From assembly GCF_016862575.1 (NCBI RefSeq), contig NZ_BONF01000043.1:1-64000 (forward strand): a stretch of DNA of 64,000 bases, written 5' to 3'. Below the pieces are notes generated by a model. The model searched no databases. It was not told the origin of the DNA and was given only the letters and a program-made list of their open reading frames with translations. How positions within the stretch are numbered: position 1 is the first letter of the stretch; each line of letters begins with the position of its first letter. This document shows, piece after piece, positions 1 to 7,578 of this stretch. A program made the position numbers and the translations under genes. Source of the DNA: Catellatospora bangladeshensis (GTDB lineage: Bacteria; Actinomycetota; Actinomycetes; Mycobacteriales; Micromonosporaceae).

Positions 1-42
1 TGGGGCTAGACCACCGGTTTTGACACGGGACAGCGATCATCC
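1..42. repeat. Family B palindromic element, right half (cut by window start)
   Basis: The bases GACACGGGACAGCGATC at 22-38 match the right arm of the 61-bp family B palindrome found complete at 4759-4819, 20788-20848, 22097-22157, 37190-37250 and 63918-63978. If this copy has the same length, its left end lies about 23 bases before the window. It precedes the first gene. Confidence 0.7.
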
Positions 43-97
43 CTTCGCTTGCGGTGAGGGGCTACCGTCGGCAGCGTCTCGGGATAGGACGGTGCTG

Positions 98-676
98 ATG
101 GGGCGGCGACGGCGGGTGCCGGTGTGGCTGGTGGTCGCGCTCGTGGCCGCGCTCGCCTCCGGCGGTTACGGGGTGTGGATGGCCATGGGGCAGAGCACCG
201 TGACGCCGCCGCCACCCCGGTCGGCCTGCGAACTGATCCGGCCGGAGGCGCTGGCCCGGCTCGGCCTCACCCAGGACGGTCCCGCCGACTCCGACGTCCG
301 GCAGACCGCGGTCTACAGCGAGTGCCTCTGGTCAGCGGGCACGTCGGCGCAGCTCGACATCGTCGTCGGTCATCACTCGGGAGACGGGCAGGGGGTCAGC
401 CCGCACGACCGGGCCGGCTGGCTGCTGAGAGCCGGCCATGGGGGCTACGCGGAGCTCACCCGGCCCGATATTCCGGGCGCGGAGGCGGTGCAGTTGCGAT
501 ACGACTCGTCCGTCGCGACGCCCAAGCTCGAGGGGTGGGAGGGCGGCAACCGGGTCGAGCTGTGGATGCGGGCGGGCGCCTTCTCGGTGCTCCTCTACTG
601 GACCAGCAAGGACGAGCCGGAGCAGGCCGTGCGGACCGCGCAGTGGCTGGCCCGAGAGGTGGTGTCGGCGCTGTGA
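98..676 (+). CDS. Single-pass membrane protein, DUF3558-like
   Basis: The 192-residue product has a basic N-terminus, one hydrophobic helix at about residues 8-29, a Pro-rich stretch (PPPP near residue 37), and an extracytoplasmic domain. That domain has a Cys-Glu-Leu segment at residue 44 and a Glu-Cys-Leu-Trp segment near residue 76. This C...C-x-W layout resembles the DUF3558 family of actinobacterial exported proteins, whose function is unknown. A TTG start at 20 is possible but would translate through a repeat element, so ATG at 98 is preferred. The stop codon overlaps the GTG of the next gene (GTGA), so the two are probably translated together. Family assignment is tentative. Confidence 0.65.
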   Translation: MGRRRRVPVWLVVALVAALASGGYGVWMAMGQSTVTPPPPRSACELIRPEALARLGLTQDGPADSDVRQTAVYSECLWSAGTSAQLDIVVGHHSGDGQGVSPHDRAGWLLRAGHGGYAELTRPDIPGAEAVQLRYDSSVATPKLEGWEGGNRVELWMRAGAFSVLLYWTSKDEPEQAVRTAQWLAREVVSAL

Positions 677-924
677 ACCTCTCCGAGGCGGGCCTGCGGC
701 CGAGCACGGACGGCGACATCCCGCCGGGTGACGTGCTGCGCTTCCTGGCCAGGTGTGCCGTCGCCCTGGTGCTCGTGGCCGCCGCCCTGGCCGGCGGCTA
801 CGCTGCCGGGCCGGTGCTCGGCAGGCACGTGGCCCGGCTCGACCTGGAGCGCGCCGACCGCGACTTCGTCCGCCCCACGCCGCCGGACCTTGCGGACCTG
901 CCCGCGCGCAGCCCGTCCCCCTGA
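673..924 (+). CDS. Small single-pass membrane protein
   Basis: An 83-residue product starts at GTG 673, which overlaps the upstream stop codon in a GTGA arrangement that favours translational coupling. One hydrophobic helix spans about residues 25-46. It is followed by a short, charged extracytoplasmic tail rich in Asp, Arg and Pro. I do not recognise a family. The tight overlap suggests it works with the DUF3558-like protein encoded just upstream. It ends 48 bases before the stop codon of ribA on the other strand. Confidence 0.6.
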   Translation: MNLSEAGLRPSTDGDIPPGDVLRFLARCAVALVLVAAALAGGYAAGPVLGRHVARLDLERADRDFVRPTPPDLADLPARSPSP

Positions 925-972
925 CGTCCGCCCCGGGGCGGGCCGGCCGCGCCGCACGGCGGTGGGGGTTGG

Positions 973-1593
973 TCAGGCGGCTATGGGGAGGGCGATGGTG
1001 TGGCCGGTGTGAGTGACCTTGGCGCGGAGGTAGCGGAGGTTGTCGGGCTTGGCGTGGACGCCGGTGGGGACGACGCTCGCCACCTCGATGCCGTGGTCGC
1101 GCAGCTGGCCGGGCTTGTCAGGGTTGTTGGTGAGCAGGTCGATGCGGGGCACGTCCAGCGCGGTGAGCATCTGCGCGGCGGCGGTGTAGTCGCGCTCGTC
1201 GTCACCGAAGCCCAGCGCCCGGTTCGCGGCGTACGTGTCCAGGCCCGCGTCCTGCAGGGCGTAAGCGTCGAGCTTGGCGTACAGGCCGATGCCCCGCCCC
1301 TCCTGGCGCAGGTAGAGCAGCCAGCCGCCGTGCTCGGTGATCTTCTGGACGGCTTCGCGCAACTGGGGGCCGCAGTCGCAGCGGGCGGAGCCGAACACGT
1401 CGCCGGTCATGCACTCGGAGTGGGCCCGGACCAGCGGCGTCGGGGTGTTCGCGAAGTCGCCGAGGCCGAGCGCAAGGTGCTCCAGGCCGTCGGACAGGCC
1501 GGTGAAGGTGAAGACCTCGGCGGTGGTCGCGTACCCGTCGGGGAAGCGCAGCGGCACGGTCACCCGGGTGCGTACGCCCAGCGTCTCGGTCAT
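973..1593 (-). CDS. ribA: GTP cyclohydrolase II
   Basis: This 206-residue cytoplasmic enzyme should convert GTP to 2,5-diamino-6-ribosylamino-4(3H)-pyrimidinone 5-phosphate, the first step of riboflavin synthesis. Its three zinc-ligand cysteines are C61, C72 and C74, with the same 11/2 spacing as in E. coli RibA. The RQEGRGIGL catalytic loop follows at about residue 96 and an LLTNNP motif at about 153. It is a stand-alone enzyme, not the RibA/RibB fusion common in actinobacterial rib operons, and no other rib gene is in view. The start at ATG 1593 gives the usual family length. A TTG nine codons earlier is also open. It is divergent from the symporter gene at 1748. Confidence 0.93.
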   Translation of the reverse strand: MTETLGVRTRVTVPLRFPDGYATTAEVFTFTGLSDGLEHLALGLGDFANTPTPLVRAHSECMTGDVFGSARCDCGPQLREAVQKITEHGGWLLYLRQEGRGIGLYAKLDAYALQDAGLDTYAANRALGFGDDERDYTAAAQMLTALDVPRIDLLTNNPDKPGQLRDHGIEVASVVPTGVHAKPDNLRYLRAKVTHTGHTIALPIAA

Positions 1594-1663
1594 GGTCCAC
1601 CAGTCTCGTCGTCGAAACACGCTTGTTCGATCATGCTCTACAGCTAACGCCGGTCCTGCGTCT

Positions 1664-1687
1664 GAGTTGTTGAAGTCTCAAGAACTC
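1664..1687. promoter_or_regulatory. 24-bp inverted repeat, candidate operator
   Basis: GAGTTGTTGA at 1664-1673 and TCAAGAACTC at 1678-1687 form a 10-4-10 inverted repeat with one mismatch. It lies in the 154-bp region between divergent ribA and the symporter gene. Its length and symmetry fit a dimeric repressor site. The regulator is unknown, and either gene could be the target. Confidence 0.5.
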
Positions 1688-1733
1688 TGTGAAATTCCCT
1701 CACCTCCCGATGTGCGATGGGACACACGCCGCG

Positions 1734-1739
1734 TAGCAT
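1734..1739 (+). promoter_or_regulatory. Candidate -10 element for the symporter-lyase operon
   Basis: TAGCAT lies 8 bases before ATG 1748. Initiation 6-8 bases downstream of a -10 would place the first transcribed base at or next to the start codon, so the mRNA is probably leaderless. No Shine-Dalgarno sequence is visible. The same arrangement recurs at about ten other genes in the window. Confidence 0.45.
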
Positions 1740-1747
1740 CCGCAGCC

Positions 1748-3154
1748 ATGACCGTCTCACCCCCCGCCCAGGTCACCGCCCCCGACCAGGACAAACCCCT
1801 CACCGGAGGGGTACGCGCCGGCTACGCGCTCGGCTCGCTGGCCACCGGAGCGTTCGGCACGGTGCCCGGCCTGCTGCTGCTGCCGTACCTCACCGACAAC
1901 CTCGGGGTCGCCGCGGGCCTGGCGGGCCTGCTGGTGCTGGTGCCGAAGGCGTGGGACGTGCTGATCAACCCGGTCGCGGGCCGGATCTCCGACCGCACCG
2001 TGTCGCGCTGGGGCGCGCGCCGGCCGTACCTGCTGTTCGGCGGGCTCGCGGTGGCGGTGCTGTTCGCCGCGATGTTCGCCGCGCCGTTCGGCACCGGCAC
2101 GGGCGCGTCGGCCTACGTGGCGGTCGCGTTCCTGGCCACCGCGACGGCGTACGCCTTCTTCCAGGTGCCGTACGTGGCGATGCCGGCCGAGATGACCGAC
2201 GGCTACACCGAGCGCACCCGGCTGATGACCTGGCGGGTGGCGGTGCTCGCGATCGCGATCCTGGTGTCGGGCGCGGTGGCGCCGATCGTGGTGCAGGCCG
2301 GGGGCGGGGGCGTGCCAGGTCACCGGTGGATGGGCCTGTTCGTCGCGGTGCTGATCATCGCGGGAGCGCTCGGCGCGTTCCTGGGCACCCGGCGCGCGCC
2401 GGTGGGCCGGGTCACCGAGAGCGAGCCGTCGCTGCGCGCGCAGCTGGCCGTGGTGCGCGGCAACCGGCCGTTCATGGTGCTGCTGATCGTGTTCGTGGTG
2501 CAGTCGATCGGCGTCGCGACGATGCTGGCGGGCGTCAAGTACGTCGCCGACCACGTACTGGAGCGTCCCGAGGACGGCCCGACGCTGCTGTTCGCCTGCT
2601 TCGTGGGCCCGGCGCTGCTGGTCATGCCGCTGTGGAGCAGGGTCGGCGCCCGGGTCGGCAAGACGAAGGCGCTGGTGCTGGCCTCGCTGCTGCTGGCCGG
2701 GGGAGCGCTGGCGCTGGTGGTGGCGGGTTCGGTGCCGCCCGTGGCGGCGTACGCGATCACGGGTGTGATCGGCGTCGGCTACGCGGGACAGCAGGTGTTC
2801 GCGATGGCGATGCTGCCCGACTGCGTGGCGTACGACGCCGCGCGCACCGGCCGCCGCCAGGCGGGCGTGTTCACCGGGCTGTGGACGGCGGGGGAGACGC
2901 TCGGCCTGGCGCTGGGCCCCGGCCTCTACGCCCTGGTGCTCCAGCTGTCCGGCTACGCCTCCTCGGCGTCCGGCCAGGCCGCGGTGCAGTCGGACGGCGC
3001 CCGGCTAGGGGTGCTGCTCGGCTTCAGCGTGGTGCCCGCGCTGCTGGCCGGACCGGTGACGCTGCTGCTGCGCCGCTACGACCTGACCCCCGATCGGCTG
3101 GCATCGGTGCAGGTCACGGCCGGTGACGCGGCTGACGATAGGGTGACGCGATGA
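1748..3154 (+). CDS. MFS transporter of the GPH sugar:cation symporter family
   Basis: The 468-residue polytopic membrane protein has about 12 hydrophobic segments. After the second or third of these comes a GRISDRT...RWGARRPYLL loop, typical of the glycoside-pentoside-hexuronide (MelB-like, MFS_2) symporters. Such proteins move glycosides or uronates with a cation, though some family members carry other solutes, so the substrate is open. The start at ATG 1748 is preceded by a -10-like TAGCAT and removes 411 bases of antisense overlap with ribA. The stop codon overlaps the ATG of the lyase-like gene (ATGA). The two are therefore one operon, and the lyase substrate may relate to the imported compound. 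Confidence 0.88.
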   Translation: MTVSPPAQVTAPDQDKPLTGGVRAGYALGSLATGAFGTVPGLLLLPYLTDNLGVAAGLAGLLVLVPKAWDVLINPVAGRISDRTVSRWGARRPYLLFGGLAVAVLFAAMFAAPFGTGTGASAYVAVAFLATATAYAFFQVPYVAMPAEMTDGYTERTRLMTWRVAVLAIAILVSGAVAPIVVQAGGGGVPGHRWMGLFVAVLIIAGALGAFLGTRRAPVGRVTESEPSLRAQLAVVRGNRPFMVLLIVFVVQSIGVATMLAGVKYVADHVLERPEDGPTLLFACFVGPALLVMPLWSRVGARVGKTKALVLASLLLAGGALALVVAGSVPPVAAYAITGVIGVGYAGQQVFAMAMLPDCVAYDAARTGRRQAGVFTGLWTAGETLGLALGPGLYALVLQLSGYASSASGQAAVQSDGARLGVLLGFSVVPALLAGPVTLLLRRYDLTPDRLASVQVTAGDAADDRVTR

Positions 3155-4617
3155 TCGACGCACTGCCCACTGAGGGCGTCCCCGCCGAGCAGGTGCTGGC
3201 CGAGCTGCGCGGGATGCGCCAGGCCGACCTGCCCACCCACGGCGGCCGCCTGTTCGCCTACGTGTACGACCCGGCCCGCGCCGGGCTCGACGAGCTGGCG
3301 ATGTCCGCGTACGCGCTGTCCGCGCACGTCAACGGCCTGGACCCGACGGCCTTCCCGTCCCTGCTGGCGACCGAGAACGCGCTGGTCGCCGCGGCGGCCC
3401 GGGTGCTCGGGGCGGGGCCGGGCACGAGCGCGCCGGACGTGGTCGGTTCGGTCACCAGCGGCGGCACCGAGTCACTGATCCTGGCCGTGAAGACGGCCCG
3501 CGACGCGCACCCGGAGATCGCGAACCCGCGGCTGGTCGTGCCGTCCACGGCGCACGCCGCGTTCGCGAAGGCCGCGCACTACCTGGGCGTGGCGCTGGAC
3601 CTGGTGCCGGTGGACCCGGAGACGTTCACGCCGGACCCGGCGGCGATGTCCGCCGCGATCACCGCGGACACGGTGCTGGTGGCGTGCTCCGCGCCGTCGT
3701 ACGCGCACGGCGTGGTCGACCCGGTCGAGCAGATCGCGGCGCTGGCCGCCGAGCGGGGCGTGCGCTGCCACGTGGACGCCTGCTTCGGCGGCTGGGCGCT
3801 GCCGTTCCTGCGCCGGGTGGGCGTTTCGGTGCCCGCGTTCGACTTCAGCGTGCCGGGCGTGACGAGCGTGTCGGTGGACCTGCACAAGTACGCGTACACC
3901 CCCAAGGGCGTGTCCGTGCTGCTGCACCGCGACGCGAACCTGCGCCGCCCGCAGTACTTCGCGTTCGCCGAGTGGCCCGGCTACACCATGATCAATCCGG
4001 TGATCTCGTCGACCCGCTCCGGCGGCCCGATCGCGGCGGCCTTCGCCACGCTGCGCCACCTCGGCGACGAGGGCTACCTGGAGCTGGCCCGGCAGACCCG
4101 GGACGCGGTCGCCGGGCTGGCCAAGGCGGTGTCCGGGGTGGACGGCCTGCGCCTGCTCGCCCCGGCCGACTACACCGTGGTCTGCCTGGCCTCCGACGAT
4201 CCCGGTCTGGACCTGTTCGTGCTCGCCGACGAGCTGGCCGCGCGGGGCTGGCACACCCAGCCGCAGCTGCCGTACGCCGACCTGCCCGCGAGCATCCATC
4301 TCACGGTGACCGCGTCGGTCCTGCCGCAGGTGCCGCAGTTCGGCCCGGACCTGGCCGAGGCGGTCTTCGCCGCCCGCTCCCAGGGCCCCGTCCAGCTCCC
4401 CGCCGAACTCCACGCCCTGGCCTCGTCCCTGCCCCCGGACCAGCTCACCCCGGAGCTGGTCGCCGCCCTGGCCCAGCAGTTCGGCCTGGTCGGCGGCGAC
4501 CCCGGCGCGGCCCCCCGCCTGGCCGTCGTCAACGCCGTCCTCGCCGCGGCCTCACCCCGCCTGCGCGAACGCCTCCTCGTCGAGTTCGTCAGCCTCCTCC
4601 AACGCCCCACCTGGTGA
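3151..4617 (+). CDS. PLP-dependent lyase/decarboxylase, sphingosine-1-phosphate lyase-like
   Basis: This 488-residue protein belongs to fold-type I PLP enzymes of the pyridoxal-dependent decarboxylase (group II) superfamily. Visible features are the phosphate-binding GGTES at 104-108, His135 in STAHAAF which stacks on the cofactor, Asp209 in HVDACFGG, and the Schiff-base Lys246 in SVDLHKY. The STAHAAF and DLHKYAYTPKG segments resemble sphinganine-1-phosphate aldolases more than glutamate or aromatic decarboxylases. The family cleaves phosphorylated long-chain bases to an aldehyde and phosphoethanolamine, but the true substrate is unknown. The C-terminal 100 residues (about 390-488) extend beyond the core and are Ala/Leu-rich. 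It is coupled to the symporter and followed 3 bases later by a family A palindrome. Confidence 0.82.
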   Translation: MIDALPTEGVPAEQVLAELRGMRQADLPTHGGRLFAYVYDPARAGLDELAMSAYALSAHVNGLDPTAFPSLLATENALVAAAARVLGAGPGTSAPDVVGSVTSGGTESLILAVKTARDAHPEIANPRLVVPSTAHAAFAKAAHYLGVALDLVPVDPETFTPDPAAMSAAITADTVLVACSAPSYAHGVVDPVEQIAALAAERGVRCHVDACFGGWALPFLRRVGVSVPAFDFSVPGVTSVSVDLHKYAYTPKGVSVLLHRDANLRRPQYFAFAEWPGYTMINPVISSTRSGGPIAAAFATLRHLGDEGYLELARQTRDAVAGLAKAVSGVDGLRLLAPADYTVVCLASDDPGLDLFVLADELAARGWHTQPQLPYADLPASIHLTVTASVLPQVPQFGPDLAEAVFAARSQGPVQLPAELHALASSLPPDQLTPELVAALAQQFGLVGGDPGAAPRLAVVNAVLAAASPRLRERLLVEFVSLLQRPTW

Positions 4618-4620
4618 AAG

Positions 4621-4664
4621 GAAGGGCACCTTCTTAACGCTATGCGTTGTAGAAGGTGCCCTTC
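4621..4664 (+). repeat. Family A palindrome, copy 1
   Basis: GAAGGGCACCTTC (4621-4633) and its exact complement GAAGGTGCCCTTC (4652-4664) flank an 18-base spacer. The spacer itself contains the small palindrome AACGCTATGCGTT. Each arm can also fold alone (GAAGG/CCTTC). The element starts 3 bases after the lyase stop codon and reads in that gene's sense orientation. Total length is 44 bp, as in the other three copies. Confidence 0.85.
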
Positions 4665-4758
4665 TTAACGCCTCGGTGGTGGACGCCTGGGCTGGCGCCA
4701 ACCCACTGGGCGGCGTGGCTCGCTCAGCGGCGCGGCTCGCTGGGCGGCGCGGGGCGAA

Positions 4759-4819
4759 GATCGGCGTCTCGTGTCGAAAAGTGCGGCTGGGCGCTGCAAT
4801 GTGACACGAGACGGCGATC
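4759..4819. repeat. Family B palindrome, copy 2
   Basis: The 17-base left arm (4759-4775) and right arm (4803-4819) are complementary except for one position. Both ends are GATC, and the total is exactly 61 bp. The core GTCTCGTGTC/GACACGAGAC is shared with the other copies. It lies between two convergent genes, flanked by family A copies 1 and 2. Confidence 0.85.
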
Positions 4820-4849
4820 AACACCCGCCCCGAGACCCCGCCACGTTAG

Positions 4850-4893
4850 GAAGGGCACCTTCCTCTACGCATAGCGTTAAGAAGGTGCCCTTC
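4850..4893 (-). repeat. Family A palindrome, copy 2
   Basis: The arms lie at 4850-4862 and 4881-4893 and are identical to those of copy 1. The spacer is reversed (contains ACGCATAGCGT), so this copy reads in the sense of the thioesterase gene on the minus strand, whose stop codon is 45 bases away. Confidence 0.85.
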
Positions 4894-4938
4894 CTAACCG
4901 ACGGAGGCGGCTCCGGCGCGGGGCCGGGGCGGGGTGGG

Positions 4939-5328
4939 TCACTTGCGGAGGAGGCAGGTGAGGCGGGCGGTGCAGATGCGCTGGTCCTCCTCGTCGGTGA
5001 TGACGATCTCGTAGGTGACGACGGTGCCGCCGCGGTGCAGGGGCGTGGCCACGCCGGTGACCAGGCCGGTGCGGGCGGCCTTGTGGTGGGTGGCGCTGAT
5101 GTCGACGCCCACGGCGTACGGGCGGCCGATGGTGGAGCCGTGCAGGGTGGCCCCGATCGAGCCGAGCGTCTCGGCCAGCACGCAGGACGCGCCGCCGTGC
5201 AGCAGCCCGAACGGCTGCGTGTTGCCCTCCACCGGCATGGTCGCGACGAGCCGCTCGGGGGTCGCCTCCAGCAGCGTGATGCCCATCCGCTCGGCGAGCG
5301 CGCCGTGCATGGTCGTGTCGTATGTCAT
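4939..5328 (-). CDS. PaaI-family hotdog thioesterase
   Basis: This 129-residue hotdog-fold protein is of the PaaI/1,4-dihydroxy-2-naphthoyl-CoA thioesterase type. It carries the LLHGGAS signature (H44-G45-G46) and Glu53 in LAET, the position of the catalytic carboxylate in this family. It should hydrolyse an acyl-CoA thioester, often an aromatic one. The substrate cannot be read from sequence. ATG 5328 is chosen, with a purine-rich stretch just upstream. A GTG at 5343 is also open. A strong terminator-like hairpin at 5385-5437 separates it from the upstream membrane protein gene, so it is probably transcribed alone. Confidence 0.85.
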   Translation of the reverse strand: MTYDTTMHGALAERMGITLLEATPERLVATMPVEGNTQPFGLLHGGASCVLAETLGSIGATLHGSTIGRPYAVGVDISATHHKAARTGLVTGVATPLHRGGTVVTYEIVITDEEDQRICTARLTCLLRK

Positions 5329-5384
5329 CTCCACCCGCCGCACGTTACCCGCCGGTCACCAGCGCGGACAGGCCCGGGAACGGC

Positions 5385-5437
5385 TTCGGGGAACCCGCGG
5401 GCCTCCGGGGGGAAGCGGAGGCGGCGGGTTCCCCGAA
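5385..5437. terminator. Two-tier hairpin between two minus-strand genes
   Basis: A perfect 14-bp outer stem (5385-5398 with 5424-5437) encloses a 6-bp inner stem (CCTCCG/CGGAGG). It sits just past the stop codon of the four-helix membrane protein gene. There is no U-tract, which is usual for actinobacterial terminators. Confidence 0.7.
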
Positions 5438-5457
5438 ACGGCTCGGGCGGCGACGCG

Positions 5458-5955
5458 TCAGGGCGTCGAGCCGCGGTAGTGACCCAGGGTGGCGATGCCG
5501 ACGATCCAGCCGACGAACAGGCCGTAGATCGCACCCGCGCCGGCCGCCTGGAACGCGCCGAGCAGCGACGCGTCGGAGCGGATGAACGCGGTGAGCAGGC
5601 CGGCCACGGCGCCCGCGAAGATGTAGCCGGACCAGCCGGCCATCAGTTGGCTGAAGGTGCCCCGGGCGCGGCCCAGCTGGGCGTTGGTGGACAGCGCCAG
5701 GAAGACCGCGGTGAACACGATCAGCAGGATCGCCTTGATGTCGGCGGCGATCACGTCCTGGACGGAGGCGTCGGCGTCGAACCTCCACGCCGGCCAGGCC
5801 AGCAGCCGCAGGAACCAGCCGCCGGCGGTGTCGGGGTCGGCGTTGTCGTTCGCCCAGTCGACGTACACCGGGCTGCCGAACACCAGCACGAGGATGAGTG
5901 CGGCGATGACGCCCGCACCGGTCGCGGTGCGGTATCGCGAAGCGGTGAGTACCAT
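5458..5955 (-). CDS. Four-helix membrane protein, paralogue of 10039-10521
   Basis: The 165-residue protein has about four hydrophobic segments, including a C-terminal YGLFVGWIVG helix. I do not recognise a named family. It is clearly paralogous to the gene at 10039-10521. Shared landmarks in the same order are a TGAGVIAA/TGAGIIAT start, a VFG/IFG-x-P segment, GWFLRLLAWP/GWFLRVLCWP, an Asp-rich loop ending in a poly-aliphatic helix (ADIKAILLI/ADDLRALLLI), a GW-S-IFA segment, LTAFI, and GA-YGLFVGWIVG. ATG 5955 is chosen over an ATG at 5979 because it aligns with the paralogue. The function is unknown. Confidence 0.75.
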   Translation of the reverse strand: MVLTASRYRTATGAGVIAALILVLVFGSPVYVDWANDNADPDTAGGWFLRLLAWPAWRFDADASVQDVIAADIKAILLIVFTAVFLALSTNAQLGRARGTFSQLMAGWSGYIFAGAVAGLLTAFIRSDASLLGAFQAAGAGAIYGLFVGWIVGIATLGHYRGSTP

Positions 5956-6065
5956 GGCGCCTCGATTGCCGGGCGCCACGGTCAGTAAACATACGTGCCC
6001 AATGTGTACTGATTAGTCCTGCGTGCCCGGGCGCACAGCGGACGTGCGCCCGGCGCTGAGGGGGA

Positions 6066-6356
6066 TCACGGCGTGCGTGGCCGGGGTGCCTGGGAGTGGC
6101 GTCCCGCGGACATCCGGGTGGCGAGCCAGACGAAGAACATGGCCAGGGCGAGCTGGATGAAGTGCCGGATCCAGTCGATGCCCCTGGTCTCGCCCACCCC
6201 GAGCCAGGTGGCGATGATGCCGCCCAGCGTCGCGGCGAGGATGCCCGCGATCACCGTCATCAGCGCCGAGATGTTCTGGTGTCCGGGCAGCAGCAGCCGC
6301 CCCAGATACCCGACGATCGCGCCGCCGACGATGCCCCAGATGATCGCCCCGATCAT
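6066..6356 (-). CDS. GlsB/YeaQ/YmgE-family stress membrane protein
   Basis: The 96-residue protein has three predicted transmembrane helices. The N-terminal GAIIWGIVGGAIVGYLGRLLLPG and central GIIATWLG segments fit the transglycosylase-associated/GlsB family, small membrane proteins often induced by general stress. The extra C-terminal tail of about 20 polar residues is unusual for the family. The molecular role is unknown. An upstream GGGGGG stretch about 5 bases before the ATG may serve as ribosome-binding site. Confidence 0.8.
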   Translation of the reverse strand: MIGAIIWGIVGGAIVGYLGRLLLPGHQNISALMTVIAGILAATLGGIIATWLGVGETRGIDWIRHFIQLALAMFFVWLATRMSAGRHSQAPRPRTP

Positions 6357-6450
6357 GCATGCCCCCCGTGATCACTCTGCGTTCCAGGCCAGTATCGGCC
6401 GGTGGTGCGGCAGCTCGGGAGGCTTTGCGAATATCCGTCGTATCTTCGGC

Positions 6451-7551
6451 CTAGCGGCCGGGCGCCGCGAGTACGCAGGACGGGTTGGGCACCCGGGTGG
6501 CGTGGCCGGTCGGCTGCGGCAGCCCGGTGCCCGGGTCGCGGCGGAACACGGTGACCGAGTCGCCGTCCTGATTGGCCACGTACACGAAGTCGCCGATGAG
6601 GGCGAAGTGGCGCGGCCAGCGCCCGCCGGTGGGCACGTCGGCCAGCGCCCGCAGCCCGCCGTCGGCGACGTCGAACACGGTCAGGCAGTCCGCGCCCCGG
6701 TTGGCCACGTAGAGGAAGCGGCCGTCGGGGGAGCACTCCAGGTGGCTCGGGTAGTTGCGCTCGGCGGGCGGGGCGGCGGTCGCGGGCAGCGCCGTCACCG
6801 GCGTCAGCCGGCCGTCCTCGGCGGTGCAGGCGACGACCGTGGAGTCCAGCTCACCGGCGACGTAGACCGTGCCGGACGGGTGCAGCGCGAGGTGGCGCGG
6901 GCCCATGCCCTCCGGCATCGGCGAGGTGTGCACGTGCCGCAGCCGCCCCGACTCGTCCACCACGTATCCGCGCACCTCGTCGGTGCCCAGGTCGGTGACG
7001 TAGAGCAGGCCGCCGGGGGTGAACAGGGCCATGTGCGCGTGCGGTGCGCCCTGCCGCTCCGGGTCCGGGCCGTTGCCCGCGTGCTCCACCAGGTCGTGCG
7101 GCGGGCGCAGCGCCCCGTCGGGGCCGATCGCCAGCACGCCGACCGAGCCGCCGCTGTAGTTGGCCGCGACCACGAACCGGCCCTGCGGATCGACGCCGAG
7201 GTGGCACGGGTCCGCCCCGCCGCTGGGCTGGCTGGCGAGCAGCGTCAGCTCGCCGCCGTCGGCGACCGCGTAGGACAGCACTTGCGCGGCGGACTCGCTG
7301 GCGGCGTAGAGGTGGGTGCCCGCCGGGTGCCAGGCGATCCAGGACGGGTCGACGGCCTGCACCGGCGACAGCGCCGGCTCCAGCCGCCCGGACTCCGGGT
7401 CCTGCCGCCAGCCGGTGATCGCGTGCGAGGTGCCGGCGCTCGCCGTGTACGAGCCGATGTAGACGAGGTCCGGCGGAACGTGCCCGGCCCCGCCGTGGCG
7501 CCGCTGCAGCGGCGTGCCCGTCCCGTCACTTTCCGGCGAAACCGATGACAT
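6451..7551 (-). CDS. Lactonase family protein, seven-bladed beta-propeller (YbhE-type 6-phosphogluconolactonase-like)
   Basis: The 366-residue protein starts with a YIGSYT blade and contains repeated propeller motifs such as FVVAANYSGGSVGVL, HPSGTVYVAGEL and FLYVANRGADCLTVFD. These fit the YbhE/lactonase_7_bladed family. E. coli Pgl of this family hydrolyses 6-phosphogluconolactone in the pentose phosphate pathway. Other members act on different lactones, so the substrate is inferred only. A -10-like TAAGCT ends 7 bases before ATG 7551, which suggests a leaderless transcript, even though the kinase stop codon is only 27 bases upstream. The gene may thus be both co-transcribed with the two-component system and separately initiated. 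Confidence 0.85.
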   Translation of the reverse strand: MSSVSPESDGTGTPLQRRHGGAGHVPPDLVYIGSYTASAGTSHAITGWRQDPESGRLEPALSPVQAVDPSWIAWHPAGTHLYAASESAAQVLSYAVADGGELTLLASQPSGGADPCHLGVDPQGRFVVAANYSGGSVGVLAIGPDGALRPPHDLVEHAGNGPDPERQGAPHAHMALFTPGGLLYVTDLGTDEVRGYVVDESGRLRHVHTSPMPEGMGPRHLALHPSGTVYVAGELDSTVVACTAEDGRLTPVTALPATAAPPAERNYPSHLECSPDGRFLYVANRGADCLTVFDVADGGLRALADVPTGGRWPRHFALIGDFVYVANQDGDSVTVFRRDPGTGLPQPTGHATRVPNPSCVLAAPGR

Positions 7552-7578
7552 GGCAGGCAGCTTAGTCGGCCGTGTTGA

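Noticed and set aside
4621-4893. CRISPR array
   Set aside because: The repeats are palindromes in opposite orientations separated by a third palindrome, with no regular spacer series and no cas gene.
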